From assembly GCF_001540865.1 (NCBI RefSeq), contig NC_033640.1:5654681-5718680 (forward strand): 64,000 bases of DNA, read 5' to 3'. The stretch's first letter is position 1, and each line of letters opens with the position of its first letter. Position numbers and translations under genes: made by a program. The notes beneath the pieces are model-generated. The model ran no database searches. It was not told the origin of the DNA and saw only the letters and a program-made list of their open reading frames with translations. Below are positions 59,540 through 64,000 of this stretch, piece after piece. This stretch comes from Ananas comosus. Its lineage: Eukaryota; Streptophyta; Magnoliopsida; Poales; Bromeliaceae.

Positions 59540-60556
59540 TATATATATATATATATATACACACACACCAAGGTAAATAACAGCTTGGATCTGCTTTCAC
59601 TTTTGTTTTCAGCTTAAGCCAGCATTAGCATATTTTTTAGCAAACAAAATGTTCAAGATCTTCTTATGCAACTAAAAGCTGAAATGAGATCATAAACCCC
59701 TGGCAAAACTTTCAATTTGGTGATTCTGATTCTATATTATATGAAATGTTAACAATAATTTTAATGCAGAAGTTTTTTCAATAGCAATATTCAAAACTGT
59801 TTAGAAACAAGAGGCAACTGCATGCTCATATACCTCTGAAAATTTTAGACTTTTTTATTTATCCTCCTTAGAAGGCTAATATAAAAATGGGGTTATCTTT
59901 TTAACTTTCCAAGTCCTTCAAATATACCTCTAGAGTTAAATTTTATTAGTGAGCTGTTTGGAACAGCTTTTATTTCTATGAAATTAATATATTTTTCTTT
60001 CAAATATACCCTTCTATCGTCACTAAATTTTTTTATTTGTCCTTAAGTAAGGGGCAAAAAAAAGTATTTTGACTTTTGATCCTTTTAAGTATACACTTAA
60101 ATTTATCATCACCGACTTTTCTTATTTGTCCTTAAATTAGGGACAAAAGAGGTATTTTTAACTTTTTTTTAACTTCGGTGGAAATTTAACTTGGGTTAAA
60201 TATGAGATGACTTAATGGGTACTTACAATGGAGTTAGTTTTGAATAACGGTGAAATATAGAAGGGTATAATCGAAACAAAAAAAAAAAAAGAAAGAAAAA
60301 GAGTAAGAATTTATAAGATATTTCAGAAGTTTTGAGGGGCAAATAAAATATTATCCCTAATTTCAAAAAGAAATTGGTTCTAACATTTTCATTGAAATCC
60401 TTCCAATAACTTCACGTATAAAAGTAGAAGCTTCAAAATAAATCCTGCTAGAGGACCGATATCTCATGTTCGCTCTCCTCTTTAGCGAGTACTTAATTTA
60501 CAGCTTCTGCTTCTCAAGTAGAAAAAAGTCATCCTCAAAGCAGACACAAAATGCAT
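59540..60556. other. intergenic or intronic AT-rich sequence
   Basis: No repeat end clearly resolved. 59870-60360 has loosely mirrored TTTTATTTATCC/GGGCAAATAAAA ends and recurring TTATTTGTCCTTAA phrases, which may be an old MITE. No coding signal. Confidence 0.4.
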
Positions 60557-60696
60557 CTAGATTTGTTCCTCATACATGATTACTCGCATCTTATCTGGAG
60601 CTAAGTTCAAAACAAGTCCCATTGGGCCTAATATTGGTCCAAAGAAAGATCCAGTGAAGTTTCTCCTCTGAGCCCATGTCAACAAGATGCATATAT
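60557..60696 (-). other. candidate terminal exon of an unrecognised protein
   Basis: Minus strand, acceptor-like TATGATAG then an open phase reading ILLTWAQRRNFTGSFFGP then ILGPMGLVLNLAPDKMRV and a short end to a TAG at 60557-60559, about 45 codons. The Gly/Pro-rich hydrophobic run followed by a charged end resembles real protein more than random AT-rich translation, and it lies outside the known repeats. There is no ATG, so a plain ORF search would miss it. A donor-like GTAATC also occurs inside. Family unknown; this could be a genuine host exon or chance. Confidence 0.35.
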
Positions 60697-61084
60697 CTAT
60701 CATATGCTAGCCCTAAACCTGATCTAATAATTTACTTCTCTCGCATATACTAAGATGAGCACCTCATGGAAATTTTTGTCCGAGTTTGTGTGCGAGGAGA
60801 AAACTTCTCAGTAACCGTTATTCTATCTAAAATTATCACCAAAAGACTCCGATTTCAAAATTCTAGGCATCAACAATAATATTTTTTGTTTACTATCTTT
60901 TTATTCTAAATCATTTAATGTAACTTTCTCAGGTTTACAAGTACGAAATTAGGTTTACGTAAAGAGCTTGTTACAAATCGAAAAGAGTGTGATGAAAAAT
61001 ACACTGACTTATTTTCATAAGATATTACAAACTGCGCAGATCGTAAGCGATTACGATATATATATATATATAACTTGTATTATA
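60697..61084. other. AT-rich intergenic sequence
   Basis: No gene or repeat recognised; a short TA tract lies at 61054-61070. Confidence 0.4.
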
Positions 61085-61584
61085 CAGTACAACAGAATTA
61101 AGTTATAAAAACATATTTTTTGGACACTTTTATATAAGTATCTCATTTATACCAAAATTTTTTTAAAAAATCTATTAAAGCCTAAATATAAAGTATAATC
61201 CAATAAAAAATAAAAAGTTTCTCTACTTAAACAATCTTATATATCCAGCCTACTCGGCCCGATTACAAACAGAAAAGAAAAAAAAAAAAATTGATCACCA
61301 TCTCCCATTCTCCTCCTCCACCGCCGTAGCTGACGAGGTAGGGTTCCGGCGGCTGGAGTTCAGCCGCGAGGATCTCGCAGGGACCATAAAGGATTACGAT
61401 CGCCACGTATCCCTCGGCCACAGGTCGGTGGAGGAGTGAGTGCCAAACATCAAGACTGCCCTACATATAGCGACCCCACATATAGCAATACTTTTAAAAA
61501 GTGTAGATAATTTAATCAACAACACTTTTTTTGACATGTAGCGATATTTAAAAGTGACACTAAACACTATTTTTTTTTGTAGTG
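61085..61584 (-). mobile_element. CACTA-type MITE, reverse-oriented relative of 11068-11582
   Basis: Left end CAGTACAACAGAATT (one change from CACTACAACAGAATT) and right end TTTTTGTAGTG. Flanking triplets ATA and ATT nearly match. Interior blocks ATAGCGACCCCACATATAGC and ACTTTTAAAAAGTG are the reverse complement of the copy at 11 kb. No transposase. A GC-rich patch at 61310-61440 distinguishes it. Confidence 0.8.
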
Positions 61585-61636
61585 ATTATATTATTAAAGA
61601 ATGAGGAAGTGTAGCATTACATCTTTTCATTCAACA

Positions 61637-61736
61637 NNNNNNNNNNNNNNNNNNNNNNNNNNNNNNNNNNNNNNNNNNNNNNNNNNNNNNNNNNNNNNNN
61701 NNNNNNNNNNNNNNNNNNNNNNNNNNNNNNNNNNNN
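61637..61736. other. assembly gap (100 N)
   Basis: Exactly 100 unknown bases, the usual placeholder for a gap of unknown size. A (CTT)n run follows at 61782-61811. Confidence 0.99.
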
Positions 61737-61811
61737 CTCCTGCCTTTCAAAATATATTGTATTATTTTGGACTGTTTCTCTCTTCTTCTTCTTCTTCTTC
61801 TTCTTCTTCTT

Positions 61812-63115
61812 TTCTTTTTTTTTTTTGGCATGAAAATGAAAGACGAAAAAATAATTTGAATTTATTACTTTGCAATAGATAAAGCAATGGATATGGAGTA
61901 GGTCTTGTGTGTTATTTTAAGAGCATAGTGGAGTACGGACACGGAGATCTCCGTGCTTCTAAGCTGTTTTTGCTAATAAAGCTTTTGAATCGACGATCAG
62001 CTCCGTTAAACTTGATCTAGCGTATTTGAATTATCTTGCAAATAAATTTTGCGATTTTTTTATATTATTTACCTAGCGATCGAAAGAAGCATTGCTTTAT
62101 CAAAAGAGATTGGCCTACTATAAAAAGTATATCTAAATTTATTATTTTACGATTTTTTGATATAAAAAAAATTGATCTACTGTAAAAGAAATATATTTCT
62201 TTAATTTGTTAATGAATAAATATAATAAGTAAGATAGAATCTGTTGAATGGAACAAGCATTACTCTACTAAATTTTTTGGATGATTATATTTTTCTTAAA
62301 AATACTGGTTATCGATATCTTTTTAGATATAAATTGCTAATATATAATAAATTTTTTTCGTTTATGTTGTTACTCCAAATCTAAATCTAAAAAATTATTG
62401 AAATATTATTAAGATATATATAACAAGATAAATAAATTTAATTAGGATATTTTGTTGTGAGTATAAAGGCTTCATATGGTGTATATATTTTAAAAAAAGG
62501 GCAGAGTATGTGATTCTTTGCTAAATAATGCGATAGATAAAAAGTTTACTATTTATCTTTTCTAAGTAATAATATATTTAATCAAAAGAGTTCGGAGTGT
62601 AGATCCTTTTGTACTTATAATAAACTTTCGGCCGTTAAACCTACTCTTTGATCATTTCCATCAATTAGTTCATACTATTCAACCAACCGCCCACTCAACG
62701 TTAGGGAATCACTATCATCCTAACCACACATCCCGCCATCTAATGATCGAAAACTTACAAGTATAAAAAGGTCAATATTCATAAAAGAGTATGGTAGCCC
62801 TACAGTAGCTAAGTTAAAAAATGAATGAAAATTATGAGCTGGACCCTTAATCACTGCTCCAATAATCTTAAGTGGTGACCCTTAATCGCTACTTCTTGAA
62901 TCCAAAAGTTATTTCGTAGCTAAGTTAAAAAATAGATGAAAATTATGAGCTCTACTCGATGAAATTGAAAGAGGGACCTTCATTAAAAATGTCTTCACAA
63001 TTGGCAACTATAGGAGCTTCCAAATTACATTTTATCCAAAAAATATTTTCCTTGCTTACAAGCCTTTAGAATTGAATTAGAATGCCATTTTTAGAAGCTA
63101 CGCTTAGAAGAACAT
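61812..63115. other. AT-rich intergenic sequence with MITE-like fragment
   Basis: 61920-62110 repeats the CTCCGTTAAACTTGATCTAG phrase and CACGGAGATCTCCGTG hairpin of the 57.4-kb fragment. 62815-62960 contains a diverged repeat of AGCTAAGTTAAAAAAT-ATGAAAATTATGAGCT. No gene supported. Confidence 0.4.
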
Positions 63116-63237
63116 GGGGAACATTTAATAGGGATTCAAGCCCATGCTCAATATTTAATACTCTGTTTCATATAATGGGGAACATTTAATAAGGATTCAA
63201 GCCCATGCTCAAAATTTAATACTCTGTTTCATATAAT
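63116..63237. repeat. 61-bp tandem duplication
   Basis: GGGGAACATTTAATAGGGAT at 63116 recurs at 63177 with three substitutions in 61 bases; the two copies are directly adjacent. Confidence 0.92.
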
Positions 63238-63708
63238 ACTAGTGAAGGGCCGTGCTTTACATAAGATAGAAATTGTATGAGCAATTGATAATAAGAGAAA
63301 ATTAAATATTTTCTTCTGTATATCAAGTGTCGCACCCACCAAAATGTTCTTTACTGTTGGCCCCGAAGATGGGCCCAACGACGCTCTCTCCGGTGAGAGA
63401 GAGAGAGAGGAAGAGAGACAATGATGTACAGACAAAGATGAGGGAGAAAGAATTGATGAATTAATTAGAGATGGAAATGTGAAAATTATAGATACTGGCG
63501 AACCGTTTAGATACATTAATTAGAAGCCTAATAGAGAAAAGAGAAAGGATCACGATAAATTAATTAGTGATAGAGATGAGGATTGTAGATGGTAGTGGGA
63601 TTATTTAGATGCATTAATTAGAAGTTTGCTAGAGATCACAACACTTTTGAGGATAAAAGAAAACTTACTATATGGCAGAAAATATTAAAAATTTATGTAG
63701 CCTAATAA

Positions 63709-63751
<43 letters not shown>

Positions 63752-63800
63752 TGGTAAGGTTTCTTCCACTAGGTCTTAATAATGCTCATGTATTTAATTT
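63238..63800. other. intergenic sequence with (TA)n(GA)n microsatellite
   Basis: Short GA-rich runs at 63399-63418 and TA followed by GA at 63712-63751. A 95-codon minus-strand frame at 63229-63516 is low complexity and not supported as a gene. Confidence 0.4.
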
Positions 63801-63803
63801 TTT

Positions 63804-63935
63804 GAGTTAAGCTGGAATGCTATTAGTAGCAAACGAGTTTCGTTGCCACTTATTTGTTTTTGATGATAGAGCAACCAAATCAACAATCAGTACCATTGAA
63901 TATGATATATACCACTTGAATAATTTAGAAACCAN
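63804..63935. mobile_element. MITE M4, left half only
   Basis: GAGTTAAGCTGGAATGCTATTAGTAGCAA-type start, with the following GATGATAGAGC and ATACCACTTGAA blocks as in M2. It is cut by the N at 63935, after which a TA tract begins; the mirrored half is missing. Confidence 0.75.
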
Positions 63936-63960
63936 TATATATATATATATATATATATAT

Positions 63961-63983
63961 AGGGTTTAGGGTTTAGGGTTTAG
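63961..63983 (+). repeat. interstitial telomere-type repeat, about three TTTAGGG units
   Basis: AGGGTTTAGGGTTTAGGG followed by TTTAG, the Arabidopsis-type plant telomere unit, directly after a TA tract. It is short, and the window ends 17 bases later, so whether it continues is unknown. Confidence 0.85.
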
Positions 63984-64000
63984 ATCTTGTGTGCTATTGA

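Overview
This window looks like nuclear DNA of a flowering plant: a gene-poor, transposon-packed stretch, most likely from a monocot. The Tekay/Del-type Ty3 chromovirus, the Tork-like Ty1/copia elements, the TTTAGGG telomere-type repeats and the MITEs sitting in TA microsatellites all point that way. Pineapple (Ananas) came to mind from the style of the repeats, but this is recollection, not evidence. I found no bacterial-type operon, CRISPR array, rRNA or convincing tRNA gene, and no complete host protein-coding gene.

Layout, left to right. 1-5500: 5' part of a minus-strand Ty3 chromovirus (gypsy-1: RT, protease, gag, 2.7-kb LTR), inserted in a minus-strand copia element (copia-C1, 5501-11734). 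The copia LTR is itself split by a 4.25-kb solo LTR (6733-10983, TSD AAGGC) and a CACTA MITE (11068-11582, TSD ATG). 13417-22661: a plus-strand copia (copia-A1) flanked by AATTC, carrying a solo LTR (16084-18432) between integrase and RT, and ending in a foreign LTR plus a tandem array of an internally deleted mini-copia. 23147-35947: a solo LTR (TSD ATATA) split by a full-length chromovirus, gypsy-A (23569-33890, TSD TAGGC). 36623-38370: a complete non-autonomous mini-copia (TSD ATATA). 39367-44100: a 4.7-kb solo LTR (flank GATTAT). 45876-49383: another LTR, disrupted by what looks like an assembly patch. 49384-50613: the 3' part of a copia-C derivative. 50619-55605: minus-strand copia-A2 remains, split by a solo LTR (52608-55025, TSD GTGGA). 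55606-64000: a mosaic of MITEs, microsatellites, a possible SINE, GC-rich tandem repeats, strong palindromes, a 100-N gap and an interstitial telomere-like repeat. Two stretches at 58.6-60.7 kb on the minus strand could be exons of an unrecognised host gene.

The coding capacity belongs to retrotransposons, and every copy is broken. All seven in-frame pol/gag stops I could compare in the chromoviruses look like C-to-T (or G-to-A) transitions, as expected for methylated, silenced DNA. Five LTRs occur as solo LTRs with direct repeats, against two or three LTR-paired elements, so LTR-LTR recombination has been frequent. Several LTR groups carry arrays of an ACCGGT-centred palindrome in the presumed U3 promoter region, which is the most unusual recurrent signal here. 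Seven isolated single Ns lie at repeat discontinuities, three beside exact or near-exact duplications and one ending an indel-rich 0.95-kb duplicate, so parts of the assembly are suspect.
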